DNA of 64,000 bases from assembly GCF_000832305.1 (NCBI RefSeq), contig NZ_CP010537.1, positions 3,720,001 to 3,784,000 on the forward strand, in the 5' to 3' direction. Source of the stretch: Cupriavidus basilensis (lineage in GTDB: Bacteria; Pseudomonadota; Gammaproteobacteria; Burkholderiales; Burkholderiaceae). Shown here one piece after another: positions 9,114 to 17,335 of the stretch (positions within the stretch are counted from its first letter, which is position 1; each line of letters starts with the position of its first letter). The translations under genes were made by a program, and so were the position numbers. A model generated the notes under the pieces. The model was not told where the DNA came from. It did not search any database and saw nothing but the letters and a program-made list of their open reading frames with translations.

Positions 9114-10843
9114 CAGTTCTCCGGGAAGTACCAAGCCTGCCTGTTGTTTGCCCACTTGAAGCCCAGCGCCTTTAGCTCCGTGCCGAGCGTCGTCCTCTGC
9201 AGTGGGTCCTCAACCCAAAGCCTGCCGCCGCTGGCGTTGCTCCGCCTGTCATCTATCGATGCGCCACGGAATCGAGTTACGAGTGCCCGCAGCGCTGCCA
9301 TGTCTGGGCCTGCGAACTTGGCGGTCGCCCGTCCCGATGCCGTTCCGGAACTCGCAGTACGATTTCCTGCCGTTGAAGTGGTGGCAGCCCCGGCGGTCGC
9401 GACTCTTTGCGCCTCAGGGCGGTCAGGCCGAATCCCCAACTGACGAAGTTCGACTTCTGCTCTATCACCCCACCCTTCTCGATGGACGATTCGAAGAGCG
9501 CAACCGACGTCTTGGCGGTAGCCGGCGGCCAGGTCAGCTGTACCTCCCTCGTAGTGTCGGTCATAGGGCTCGAACGGTAGCTGGTCAGCCTGATAGACGT
9601 AACATGCATTCGGCTTCTTGCTGAACTCGATAATGAGATAGGAGCCAATCTGCATCATGAAGGCATCCACCTCAGGTTTGCTCGTTAGCTGCGCATATGC
9701 GCCCTCCTCTCGAGCAATCAGCTCCCGAATCCCGGGGTTGCTACGCTTGAGCGCCATTGTGTCGACACCAAACACCAACCTCGTCCAAGCGATTTGCTTG
9801 AGATACTTTGACCAGAAGGCAAGTCGACCTTCATCCGCGTTGTTTCTGGCAGCCAATATGTCGAAGAAGTCCTTAAGATTTCGCTCATTTACCCAACTGA
9901 GCACCATCTGCCATACCGGGTCAGGGACTCTGTTCCAGGCTGTGGCTATCCCTGCGGCTTTCAGCTTCGGATTCTTCCACACCGTGGGCTGACACACGTA
10001 GTCCCGCAGCCGTTCGTCATGCGGGGCACCCTTGCAGGCGTGGTACCGAATGAGAAGGACTTCCAACGCCTCATCGCGGAAGCCTGGCTTTCCTTGGATT
10101 AGCTTGACTAGTTGAGGAATGAGTCTTCTGAACTCCGCATCGCTCTCCGCCGTCGCGCGACGCACCACTCCAAGAACCAGGGCGTGCCAGAACCAGCTCG
10201 ACGGCGGGATACCCAAATCCTCGGCGAGCCGGTCGGTTGGCCCGGTTTCGCCTCGAAGATATGAGTGCGAATACTTGTCGACGGGGTTCTCTGAAAGTAC
10301 CTCTGATTCCTTGCGAAGGACGTTGACCCAATCTGGAACCTGGTTTTTTCCAGCCTGTTTGTCAATCAGCGGCCAAGTCCTCTCTAGGAATGACCGAAGC
10401 GCCTCCCAGCCGGAGCGCGTCGCATCATCGTTCGCAAGATTCGGGTCGAAATTGAAGTACGAGTACAGCAGTCCGTGCCAAGTAAGTCGCCAAAGGTCTC
10501 CTCGCTTAGCCTCGGATTCGTACAAGCCCAGAAGCGCCGGAAACCGCCTGGCCCCAAGCACCATCGCGCCATCCTGCTCGCGGATAGGCTCGCCAATGGC
10601 AGAGGCCACCAGGTCTCGTTGCCATGAGTCCAGCTCCTTGCCCCTGAGAAAGCTCAGCGCAGCAGCGTACGCATCTTCTTTCCTGGGCTTGGCCGCTGCA
10701 AAACCTTGGAAGATGCGTTCTGCTTCTCGGGTTGGCTTCTCAACGAGCTCAGGTTTGCCAAACTCACCGGAATGCAACCCCATCGACTCCATGGCGGCGA
10801 CGAGGTCCCGATTGAGTTGTTGCAGCGCGGCGGCGGCTAGCAC
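9113..10843 (-). CDS. zorC: ZorC, EH-signature protein
   Basis: A 576-aa protein. The GTG at 10843 is preferred because AAGGAG lies eight bases upstream and it overlaps the zorB stop in another frame; the upstream in-frame ATG at 10906 would need a 70-base overlap. The middle carries the EH-signature type pattern (LAFWSKYLKQIAWTRLVFG, about 380-400) seen in ZorC. A Ser/Thr/Ala-rich linker (about 485-515) leads to a C-terminal module ending LGFKWANNRQAWYF. ZorC is thought to bind DNA and pass the ZorAB signal to ZorD. Its place between zorB and zorD, with overlapping junctions on both sides, fits the type I operon order A-B-C-D. Confidence 0.85.
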   Translation of the reverse strand: MLAAAALQQLNRDLVAAMESMGLHSGEFGKPELVEKPTREAERIFQGFAAAKPRKEDAYAAALSFLRGKELDSWQRDLVASAIGEPIREQDGAMVLGARRFPALLGLYESEAKRGDLWRLTWHGLLYSYFNFDPNLANDDATRSGWEALRSFLERTWPLIDKQAGKNQVPDWVNVLRKESEVLSENPVDKYSHSYLRGETGPTDRLAEDLGIPPSSWFWHALVLGVVRRATAESDAEFRRLIPQLVKLIQGKPGFRDEALEVLLIRYHACKGAPHDERLRDYVCQPTVWKNPKLKAAGIATAWNRVPDPVWQMVLSWVNERNLKDFFDILAARNNADEGRLAFWSKYLKQIAWTRLVFGVDTMALKRSNPGIRELIAREEGAYAQLTSKPEVDAFMMQIGSYLIIEFSKKPNACYVYQADQLPFEPYDRHYEGGTADLAAGYRQDVGCALRIVHREGWGDRAEVELRQLGIRPDRPEAQRVATAGAATTSTAGNRTASSGTASGRATAKFAGPDMAALRALVTRFRGASIDDRRSNASGGRLWVEDPLQRTTLGTELKALGFKWANNRQAWYFPEN

Positions 10844-11541
10844 TTTCCGAACTCCTTGCCTTTGAGCACGTCGCTGGCCTCTGGCTGCTTTTCGTCCAGC
10901 CCCCAAAAATCCACCTTGAATTCAACTCGCCGGCTCTCTGCCTTGTCTTTCTTAATAGAGTTGAAGGAATAGCCGCCAACCAGAAAAAGCTCCTGCACCT
11001 TTCTGAGCTGCTCCGAGGTCAGCCCGTCACCAGATGAAGTACTCTGAAACAGAGCGCAGACCACGCTACGACTTCGGTCTAGGCTCAATTGCAGGTTATA
11101 GAGGTATGTCCCATCCTCATCCGTAAAACCCTCAACCACGACGCTTCGCATCCAGCGCTGGCCCTCGGGTGTGTCTTTCGCCTTCAGTAGGACAGGAATG
11201 TAGCTACGCAAGAACTGGCCGGCGGGAACACTGATGGTGTAACTGCCACTATCAAAGCGAACCTCCTTGCCTAGGTCGATACGGTAGTTCTGCTGGTCAA
11301 CGCCCACGCCACGGCTCTTCGGGTCGTTGGCAATCATTGCCATGACTTTGTTGATAGCCGCAGCTCGCTCGATGGTCGCACGTGTCGCTGCATCAATACT
11401 TTGTGTTACTGCAACCAGCGTCACAGCCATCACCACGAGGAAAAGCACCATTAGCGCCGACATGAGGTCCGAGAAGGAAATCCAGAATGGACTCTCCCCT
11501 TCATGTTTGCCTCCTCGCTTGAGGAAGATGCGAGCGAACAT
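10837..11541 (-). CDS. zorB: ZorB, MotB-like stator peptidoglycan anchor
   Basis: A 234-aa inner-membrane protein. After a basic N-terminus, SFSDLMSALMVLFLVV places a membrane-embedded Asp (D25) where MotB-type stators carry their ion-conducting Asp. The single membrane helix (about 24-47) is followed by a periplasmic OmpA/MotB-type domain with SLDRSRSVVCALF, which binds peptidoglycan. With ZorA it should form a 5:2 ion-driven stator that senses phage injection at the envelope. Its ATG begins one base after the zorA stop, so translation is probably coupled. Confidence is high from sequence and synteny. Confidence 0.92.
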   Translation of the reverse strand: MFARIFLKRGGKHEGESPFWISFSDLMSALMVLFLVVMAVTLVAVTQSIDAATRATIERAAAINKVMAMIANDPKSRGVGVDQQNYRIDLGKEVRFDSGSYTISVPAGQFLRSYIPVLLKAKDTPEGQRWMRSVVVEGFTDEDGTYLYNLQLSLDRSRSVVCALFQSTSSGDGLTSEQLRKVQELFLVGGYSFNSIKKDKAESRRVEFKVDFWGLDEKQPEASDVLKGKEFGKC

Positions 11542-11542
11542 G

Positions 11543-13546
11543 TCAGACCCTCTTCATGCGCTGTACGGCATTCGCAAGTTCCTGCACGACCCCGTTAAGA
11601 TGCCCAGTGCCCTGCGCGAGATGGCGGTCGGTCTCTGCAATCGTTGACTTCACTTGGCTGACCAGGGAATTACCAAAATCGGAGAATGCCTTGACCAACG
11701 CGGCGTTGACTTGGTCCAAGTGCAGGCGAGCCTCTTGCTCCGATTTCCGCATCGCTTCGGCACTCGCCTTGATGCTGGAAATAAGCTCCTGGGACACGCC
11801 GGCCTCCCTTTTGACCGTCTCGATGAGACCCATAAGGGCAGCTACTTGAGTGTCAACGGTCTTCCTTGTCGAATCGTACTGCTCGAACCCACGCTGCACC
11901 GCGGTCGATGCCGCCTGCAACGAAGCAGCAGCGGAAGACAGCGTGTCTGCGACTTTTGTCGAACGTTCGAATACGGCTGACACCGCGCCACCAGCGGTCT
12001 CGAAGCGCTGAGCCGCGGAGCCCATGGTCAACGCCCCTTGATTCATGCCATCGATTGCCCGTAGCGATACGACTCCAAGTGCATCGACGTTTTGTTGAGT
12101 CTTCGCGACCTGCTCCGAAACCACGCTCATCAGAGTCTCCACCTGTGTCGTCAAGCCACCAACCAACTGATTGGTCTGGTTAGCCAGCCGGTCATTTCTT
12201 CCAGCTTCCTCCGCGGCTGCCGCCTTGCGCGTACCTTCTAGTCTATCCATGGCGACAGCCACTTCGCCGAGAACCTTCATCACAGCCTCGTCCATCGCCT
12301 GCTTGGACTTGTTCTGCTCTTCGGTCACCAGTCGTCGGAAGTCCTGAACAAACTCCCGCATTTGGTCCGTGAGGAGTTGCTGGTTGTCTGCAGCCTTCCT
12401 CATGGCGTCCTCAAGCGTGCCGCTCATCTGATTCGCGGCCTGCTCGTTAGTCTGCTTGATGTCGGCAAGGAGTCCCTGGAGCGACGACTGAACAGCCGAC
12501 ATCGAATCCATCGACCGCTGCATCTGTTCGTTGATGCCGCGCATTTGCCCCCCGAAGGTATCTTCCAGTTTGGCCATGAACCCGGTGAGCAGGGTCTCAA
12601 GCATCGAATTGACCTGCTCGCCATTGCCGCGGGCCGTGACCTCCATAGCCTCCCCGACACGCCTCATTGGCTCTGCAATGGCGGAGGAAATGGACTCTCC
12701 AATGTGCTTGCCGAGCGCCAAGGTCGACGCCTCCTGGGCTGCAATCTGGCGGTCAACCAGGTTGGTCATCATCTTGTGGAGGTCCTCCACAAGTGCGTCC
12801 TTCAATTGAGCGGTGCTGGTAGCGTTTTGCTCCGACGACTTGACCAATCGGGCCAGGTACTCCTCGCCCGCGCCCGTCGAGTAGAGGCTGTCGATGGCAT
12901 GAGTAAGGTGCTCAACCAGCCGATAAAAATAGGCCAACACGAGACGACTGATGAAGACCACCAGCATCGCGCAAGCAATAGCTGTCCCCGAAGCGACGAA
13001 GGCATGCTGAACACCAAGCAGCAGTGGGCCCAGACCGTTTACAGCGTCCTCAATGGGGGTAGGCTTGAACTGTTGAAGGCCATCCAAAAGTCCCGCGAAG
13101 GTGCCAATGATGCCCAACCCGGTCAGCACACCCGGAAGATGCCGCGTGAAGTCGTCGAATAGGCGCCCATCAACCAGCACCTCGCGAGTAAACATCGCCT
13201 CGGCGGGCACGGTCGCACGGACTTCAGTGAGGGCGGCGCCGCCTGAGCCTGCCACACGCAGCTCATGCAGTGTGTCGGCATATTCAGTCCAGAGGTGCTT
13301 GAGTGGCTCCCACCGAAACGCACGACCAACTTCGGCGGGGTCGGGAGCGCCTTGGTCCCTGCGGAGCGCGCGAATTGCCCGCAACGTCGACCAAATCTGC
13401 CACCAGACTTGGGTTCCCTTGTACGCGTAGCCAGCCAGGAATGCTACCGTCAGGAGAGCGACAAAGAGGAACACGTATAGCGGTACACCATGGAGGCTGC
13501 CAAGCGCTGGATGAAGTGCCCCCAATGTTTTTGTTATTCCGTTCAT
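11543..13546 (-). CDS. zorA: ZorA, MotA-like stator with long cytoplasmic tail
   Basis: A 667-aa protein. Membrane helices lie at about 20-43, 140-160 (LPGVLTGLGIIGTFAGLL) and 175-210, matching the MotA/ExbB/TolQ proton-channel fold. A long Gln/Glu/Ala-rich helical tail of roughly 400 residues follows, the feature that in known ZorA forms a long intracellular rod needed for signalling. Its ATG overlaps the stop of the ribbon-helix-helix gene (ATGA), and zorB follows after one base. It is slightly shorter than E. coli ZorA. No missing key segment was seen. Confidence 0.92.
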   Translation of the reverse strand: MNGITKTLGALHPALGSLHGVPLYVFLFVALLTVAFLAGYAYKGTQVWWQIWSTLRAIRALRRDQGAPDPAEVGRAFRWEPLKHLWTEYADTLHELRVAGSGGAALTEVRATVPAEAMFTREVLVDGRLFDDFTRHLPGVLTGLGIIGTFAGLLDGLQQFKPTPIEDAVNGLGPLLLGVQHAFVASGTAIACAMLVVFISRLVLAYFYRLVEHLTHAIDSLYSTGAGEEYLARLVKSSEQNATSTAQLKDALVEDLHKMMTNLVDRQIAAQEASTLALGKHIGESISSAIAEPMRRVGEAMEVTARGNGEQVNSMLETLLTGFMAKLEDTFGGQMRGINEQMQRSMDSMSAVQSSLQGLLADIKQTNEQAANQMSGTLEDAMRKAADNQQLLTDQMREFVQDFRRLVTEEQNKSKQAMDEAVMKVLGEVAVAMDRLEGTRKAAAAEEAGRNDRLANQTNQLVGGLTTQVETLMSVVSEQVAKTQQNVDALGVVSLRAIDGMNQGALTMGSAAQRFETAGGAVSAVFERSTKVADTLSSAAASLQAASTAVQRGFEQYDSTRKTVDTQVAALMGLIETVKREAGVSQELISSIKASAEAMRKSEQEARLHLDQVNAALVKAFSDFGNSLVSQVKSTIAETDRHLAQGTGHLNGVVQELANAVQRMKRV

Positions 13547-13749
13547 GACCTCTTCTTCCCCGTGGAAACAACCTCTTCCCGACTGCTGACTTCAGCTTCG
13601 CCGATGCCGTGCATCCGGCAGTAATCATCTACCAAGACTTCAAACATGTTGGTCAGGCTCCTGCGCTCCTGCGCGGCGGCGGCTTCAAGTTTGCGCTTCA
13701 TCGTTGGGGTAACCCGAAAGCTCAACCCGACAGTTTTCTCTGCTTCCAT
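13543..13749 (-). CDS. Small ribbon-helix-helix-like protein leading the Zorya operon
   Basis: A 68-aa protein starting MEAEKTVGLSFRVTPTMK. An upstream in-frame codon at 13929 would add an unlikely Pro/Ala-rich stretch, so 13749 is preferred. A short beta-strand (VGLSFRVT) followed by helices (MKRKLEAAAAQERRSLTNM, VDDYCRMHG) is the pattern of MetJ/Arc-type DNA-binding or toxin-antitoxin antitoxin proteins. Its TGA overlaps the zorA ATG (ATGA), so it is the first gene of the operon. It may repress its own promoter: an inverted repeat lies 57-81 bases upstream. It is not a canonical Zorya component. Confidence 0.65.
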   Translation of the reverse strand: MEAEKTVGLSFRVTPTMKRKLEAAAAQERRSLTNMFEVLVDDYCRMHGIGEAEVSSREEVVSTGKKRS

Positions 13750-13805
13750 GAACGGAATTGGCGTTTGTATAGCAAACCACCATACATCCCGCCCCTCAAA
13801 AAGTC

Positions 13806-13830
13806 CAACCCCCGAACGGGGGGGAGGTTG
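13806..13830. promoter_or_regulatory. Inverted repeat upstream of the Zorya operon
   Basis: A strong palindrome: CCCCCG-AA-CGGGGG (13809-13822) nested in an outer pair CAACC (13806-13810) and GGTTG (13826-13830). It lies 57-81 bases before the ribbon-helix-helix start, where an operator would be expected, and would suit a dimeric regulator. It could also fold as an RNA hairpin in the leader; the T-run (TTTTT) that follows on the minus strand leaves an attenuator or terminator possible. The repeat is seen; either role is inferred. Confidence 0.4.
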
Positions 13831-14132
13831 CTTCCCTTTGGCATCTAGAGGTCTCGCGGTCGCACTGGCCTCATCCGGCGCTACTTCGTTTGCGCTTGCG
13901 GTTTGCGGTGCCGCCAAGAGGCTCCGCAATAACCGGCAAGATTGTGCCCGCTATAGCGAATATCCCGCTTTACCGGCAGAGTGTTGCCTGTAATTGCAGT
14001 CGAGTCAGGTAGGAGAAAGCCTGGGTTGGAGCTCTTTGGGATAGCGTACTGCGTCGAGCCGAAGAGGCGAACGACGAACCCGGTGTGGTTAAATGGATAT
14101 TGGCTCATCCAAATACGACTGATGAATCCGCA

Positions 14133-14398
14133 GTGACAACGCAACTAAGAGTTCCGTTCGCCCTCGATGGCACGGGAAGGGTCGTGGAGGCACGCTCTCT
14201 CTCTCGCGCGATGACGCAGGCCCATTTCTTTGTGCCGCCTGCAAAAGCCCACTTGTCGCAAGACGCGGAGACATAAATATTTGTCATTTTGCTCACAAGA
14301 CGGAGGGAAACTGCGAGACGGCCTTCGAAACAGCTGTCCCGGAGCATGAAGCCAACGTGATGAAGCCAGGCATTAGTTCGCATAGGCCGCAGATATGA
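14133..14398 (+). pseudogene. CoiA-like gene broken at a CT repeat
   Basis: From a GTG at 14133 the first frame reads VPFALDGTGRVVEARSLSR and is then out of phase. In the second frame the text continues DDAGPFLCAACKSPL, then GDINICHFAHKTEGNC, the CxxC...HFAH pattern of the N-terminal zinc-binding part of competence CoiA-like proteins. Removing one CT unit from the CTCTCTCTCT tract (about 14194-14203) joins the two frames without a gap. Even then the protein stops at 14398 after about 88 residues, without the nuclease-like C-terminus. It is a relic, or a phase-off copy whose downstream part has also been lost. Confidence 0.65.
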
Positions 14399-14428
14399 TG
14401 ATGGCTCGCCCAGTCCAATTTTGATTCA

Positions 14429-15247
14429 ATGGAGCAGCTTCTCGAAACAGCGCAACTTCTCGCCGACGTCGCGCGAGTTGCTGCGTTGGAGCCCAAGGAG
14501 CGGCTACAAGACGCCTGGTGCCAGGCGCTTCTACGGCAACCAGGTGCTCGTCGCTACCTCACGAAGCAGTGTTTGCTGCCATTCTATTCTGCGCAAATTA
14601 GCTATGTAGCAATGGTGGTCGGCTGCATCCTCAATATTGAGGATTCGTCTTCCGCACCGGTGCCGGTCACTGGACAGAAGGCCGGAAGGATTAGAGCAGC
14701 CGCGAAAAAACTTGATGACGAGGTCGAGGGCGTTGCAGCATTGAATGTCGCTATTGCGGAGCCGACATTCCGCTCAACCCTAGACCACCTTCGCAATTTC
14801 TCCCAGCCGAAGAACGTCCCTGTCCGGAACCGCAAGGGGAATCCTGAACGGCGACAGTTCATCTGGGCGGTTGCGGAAGCTTTTTTCAGGCACTTCCAGG
14901 ACTTCCACATAGAGGCCATCACAGAAGTCGTGGCATCGCGCTGGCGTGAGACCGACGTGCGCAATGTTCGTCACGAGTTGACCGCAGAGCGCAAGGCCAA
15001 GATTGCTGAAGCAGCAAAGCGAGAAACCAGCAGCAGCGGCGAAGCTGCTATCGTTGCTGCGGCTGCCTTGACTCGCGCTCAGCGCAGGGCTGTCCCACTG
15101 ATTGGACATCCGCGCAGCGACAGCCAAAGGATTCGGGATGCGCTGGCCGCGTTGAAGAGCATGGAAGACAGAGAATTGGCAGCCAGTCTGGTCCAAGGAA
15201 TTGAAGCAGTTCTGGCTGACTTCGATTACGAGTTTCCGGAGAGCTGA
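14429..15247 (+). CDS. Hypothetical protein, 272 aa
   Basis: Not recognised. It is a mixed helical soluble protein with an Ala/Glu/Arg-rich C-terminal half (about 175-270) that could form coiled coils. No membrane segment, signal peptide or catalytic motif was seen. A region near 120-165 (GNPERRQFIWAVAEAFFRHF) is the best conserved-looking part. It starts 30 bases after the CoiA-like relic on the same strand and is followed by an 11-bp inverted repeat. It sits among defence genes inside the island, which is the only hint to its role. Confidence 0.6.
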   Translation: MEQLLETAQLLADVARVAALEPKERLQDAWCQALLRQPGARRYLTKQCLLPFYSAQISYVAMVVGCILNIEDSSSAPVPVTGQKAGRIRAAAKKLDDEVEGVAALNVAIAEPTFRSTLDHLRNFSQPKNVPVRNRKGNPERRQFIWAVAEAFFRHFQDFHIEAITEVVASRWRETDVRNVRHELTAERKAKIAEAAKRETSSSGEAAIVAAAALTRAQRRAVPLIGHPRSDSQRIRDALAALKSMEDRELAASLVQGIEAVLADFDYEFPES

Positions 15248-15252
15248 GCCGC

Positions 15253-15288
15253 GGACACTAAAGGAAGAAAATCTGCGCTTTAGTGTCC
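15253..15288. repeat. Perfect 11-bp inverted repeat after the 272-aa gene
   Basis: GGACACTAAAG (15253-15263) and CTTTAGTGTCC (15278-15288) are perfect inverted arms separated by 14 bases. The repeat begins six bases after the stop codon, as a terminator would. However, no T-run follows on either strand, so a factor-independent terminator is doubtful; an mRNA-stabilising hairpin or a protein site are alternatives. Confidence 0.5.
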
Positions 15289-15391
15289 GGATACAAAGAA
15301 TCCTCGTTGGCGAAAGTGCCGACTTATACCCATTTCGGGAATAATTCGATGAGTGAGGCGTTACAACTTCGCCGCGTACAGCGGTTGCCTC

Positions 15392-15763
15392 ATGAACCTC
15401 GAACTATTTTCGTCGGAAGCCGAACGCATCGGTGCCGTTCTCGAAGCTCCCAATGAGCCGGCCCTTCGGGAGCGGCGCCTCACGGAAATCGCCAAGCAGT
15501 GTCGTGGCAACCATCATGCGACACAAACCCAGAGGCTGGCCCTGGCACTGAAGGAGCTCAAGTCAGTGTCTACTTACGAATGTCGCAGGTACCTGGATAT
15601 CTACTGTCCGCCTGCCCGCAAGTTCGACCTTGTGCAGCAAGGACACTACATCGAAACGCACTGGCAAACCATCCAGGTGGAAAGCGGCCAACAACATCGT
15701 GTAGGCCTCTACGTGCTCCGGCAAGGCAATCTCCAGGCCGCGTGTGCTGCGAGAGAATCGTGA
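15392..15763 (+). CDS. Small HTH-like hypothetical protein
   Basis: A 123-aa protein; MNLELFSSEAERIG at 15392 is the likely start (an earlier codon at 15353 would add 13 residues). The central part, LKSVSTYECRRYLDIYCPPARKF, resembles small helix-turn-helix proteins (HTH_39-like) of phage and islands, which read a short DNA site through residues such as S-T-Y-E-C-R-R-Y. It is the last gene before the right-type end of the element, a place where Tn7-like elements often carry small regulators. No specific function can be given. Confidence 0.55.
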   Translation: MNLELFSSEAERIGAVLEAPNEPALRERRLTEIAKQCRGNHHATQTQRLALALKELKSVSTYECRRYLDIYCPPARKFDLVQQGHYIETHWQTIQVESGQQHRVGLYVLRQGNLQAACAARES

Positions 15764-15782
15764 CACAAGGTTTAACTCATTG

Positions 15783-15954
15783 ATTTGCAAGGACCCTGAG
15801 GCGACACGTGGATTGAACAGGATTGCGGCGGCTCCCGACGCCGTTCGGTTTGCCCCTGCTAATACATTTCGGAGGTGCTTTATTCCCTTTGGAAGTACTT
15901 TATTACCAATGTAAGGACTTTATTCCCTTGCAAGGGCTTTATTCCCCGAGGTCA
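15783..15954. repeat. Right-type end of the Tn7-like island
   Basis: Four head-to-tail repeats of about 20 bp lie at 15871-15887, 15891-15907, 15910-15927 and 15929-15946. They share a core such as GCAAGGGCTTTATTCCC, ending CCGAGGTCA at 15954. One isolated half copy (TTTGCAAGGAC) is at 15783-15793. Read inward the terminus is TGACCTCGGGGAATAAAG, matching the left end's TGAATTAAGGGAATA. Four overlapping TnsB sites are typical of Tn7 right ends, but binding here is inferred. Downstream sequence is ordinary chromosome. Confidence 0.7.
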
Positions 15955-15974
15955 GAAATCCTCCACCGAGCGTC

Positions 15975-15980
15975 TATACT
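15975..15980 (+). promoter_or_regulatory. Candidate -10 of the ArsR gene promoter
   Basis: TATACT lies 29 bases before the ArsR start codon. A -35 at normal spacing would fall at about 15952-15957, across the transposon terminus (15954), so the original -35 region has probably been replaced by transposon sequence. A weak pair CATTC...GAATG (about 15982-16005) just upstream of the start could be an ArsR-type operator. The -10 is seen; its use is inferred. Confidence 0.35.
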
Positions 15981-16009
15981 GCATTCGTTGCTTCATTGCG
16001 GAATGAACT

Positions 16010-16699
16010 ATGGAATACGCTCCCAGCATCAGCCAGATGGCCGGCCTGCTTGCCGACCCGGGACGCGCCGCCATGTTGTGGGCGCTGATGGACGGCAGCG
16101 CCCGCCCGGCCGGCGAGCTTGCGGCCATTGCCGGCTTGTCGGCATCGTCCACCAGCGGTCACCTGGCCCGGCTCAGTGAGGGCGGCCTGCTCGCCGTGCA
16201 GACGCGCGGGCGCAATCGGTACTACCGGCTCGCCACGCCGGAGATCGGCGTAGCCATCGAGGCGCTCGCCAGTGCGTCGCTGGCCAGCCAGCCGCCGCGC
16301 GTGCGCGCGGTGCCCGCGTCGCGTACCGCGCCGGCGGCCTTGCGCCAGGCGCGCACCTGCTATGACCACCTGGCGGGCGAGCTTGCGGTTTCCCTGTTCG
16401 AACGTATGTCGCATGCCAACTGGATCGTGGTGCACGGCACGGCAGTGGACCTCACCGACAGCGGCAGTGCGGGCATGGTGCAGCTTGGCGTGGACCTGGA
16501 TCTCGCGCGCCGCAAGCGGCGGCAGTTTGCCTGCACCTGCCCCGACTGGAGCGAGCGCAAGCCGCACCTCGGCGGCGCGCTTGGCGCGGCGCTGCTCGAT
16601 AACATGATGACCAACCGCTGGATCGAGCCCACCACCACATCGCGCGCGCTGCGCGTGACGCCGCGCGGGCAACGCGAGATCCTGCGCATTGCCGGCTGA
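16010..16699 (+). CDS. ArsR-type transcriptional regulator
   Basis: A 229-aa protein with an N-terminal winged HTH (AGELAAIAGLSASSTSGHLARLSEGGLL, about 35-62) of ArsR type, which binds operator DNA as a dimer. The long C-terminal part is unlike metal-binding ArsR: it has no CxC metal motif near the helices and ends with CTCPDWSERKPHLGGALG, seen in larger ArsR-like regulators of unknown ligand. The Tn7-like island ends 56 bases upstream, probably severing the promoter. First chromosomal gene right of the island. Confidence 0.8.
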   Translation: MEYAPSISQMAGLLADPGRAAMLWALMDGSARPAGELAAIAGLSASSTSGHLARLSEGGLLAVQTRGRNRYYRLATPEIGVAIEALASASLASQPPRVRAVPASRTAPAALRQARTCYDHLAGELAVSLFERMSHANWIVVHGTAVDLTDSGSAGMVQLGVDLDLARRKRRQFACTCPDWSERKPHLGGALGAALLDNMMTNRWIEPTTTSRALRVTPRGQREILRIAG

Positions 16700-16778
16700 G
16701 CACAGGCTCATCCGTGGACGACACCATTTCCGTTTTCAATGCGCCGAGCCGGCGCCGCACCGATGGAGGGCTGATGCA

Positions 16779-17288
16779 ATGAGCGACGAACTGAGCAACG
16801 AGGTGCGCGAGGCGCTCTGGCGCCTGATTGAGCTGATCAACTTCGACGACGCAGCCATGGTGGAGAAGCACCAGATGCTGTTCGACGAAGCCCTCGCCAA
16901 CTCGGACGACGCGGATGCGGTCGAAGGCCAGGAACTGCTCTGGATCCTGAAGGACGTGATCGACTGGGAAGCGGGCTTCTATGTGGACTGGAAAGACGCC
17001 GCATCCTTCATCAGTTGCATGGATGAGCTGTGCGCCAGGCTCGATATCGAGCTGGACTGGGGCGTGGAGGATCCGCAGGACGAGGAGTTCCTGGAGAAGG
17101 CCAGCGTGCCGGAGCTGATGGAACTGGCTCATGAGCAGTTGCGGCTGGCCGGCATCACGCTCTGGAACTGGAACACCGATGGCGATGCCTATGCAGGCTG
17201 GATCGCCCGCGGCGAGGATGATGAAGAGATGACGACCGTGGCCGAGACACTGGGGCTGGAGATCAGGACCGGCGACCAGCCGTATTGA
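16779..17288 (+). CDS. DUF6630-like protein
   Basis: A 169-aa acidic protein. The repeated features IDWEAGFYVDWKDAASFI, ELDWGVEDPQDEEFLE and DAYAGWIARGEDDE match the DUF6630 family in arrangement; that family has no known reaction. No signal peptide or membrane segment. The start at 16779 (MSDELSNEVRE) is preferred over 16689, which would overlap the ArsR gene. It is the second gene of the ArsR transcription unit, 79 bases after its stop. Family assignment is from memory of the pattern. Confidence 0.65.
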   Translation: MSDELSNEVREALWRLIELINFDDAAMVEKHQMLFDEALANSDDADAVEGQELLWILKDVIDWEAGFYVDWKDAASFISCMDELCARLDIELDWGVEDPQDEEFLEKASVPELMELAHEQLRLAGITLWNWNTDGDAYAGWIARGEDDEEMTTVAETLGLEIRTGDQPY

Positions 17289-17335
17289 GGCTGCGGAGCT
17301 GGCCCTGGCCCCGGCCTCACCGCGGCCTCGCGGCC

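Noticed and set aside
15955..15959. Five-base target duplication of the island
   Set aside because: The five bases left of the left end (ACTAT) do not match GAAAT after the right end; stacked insertion may have erased it.
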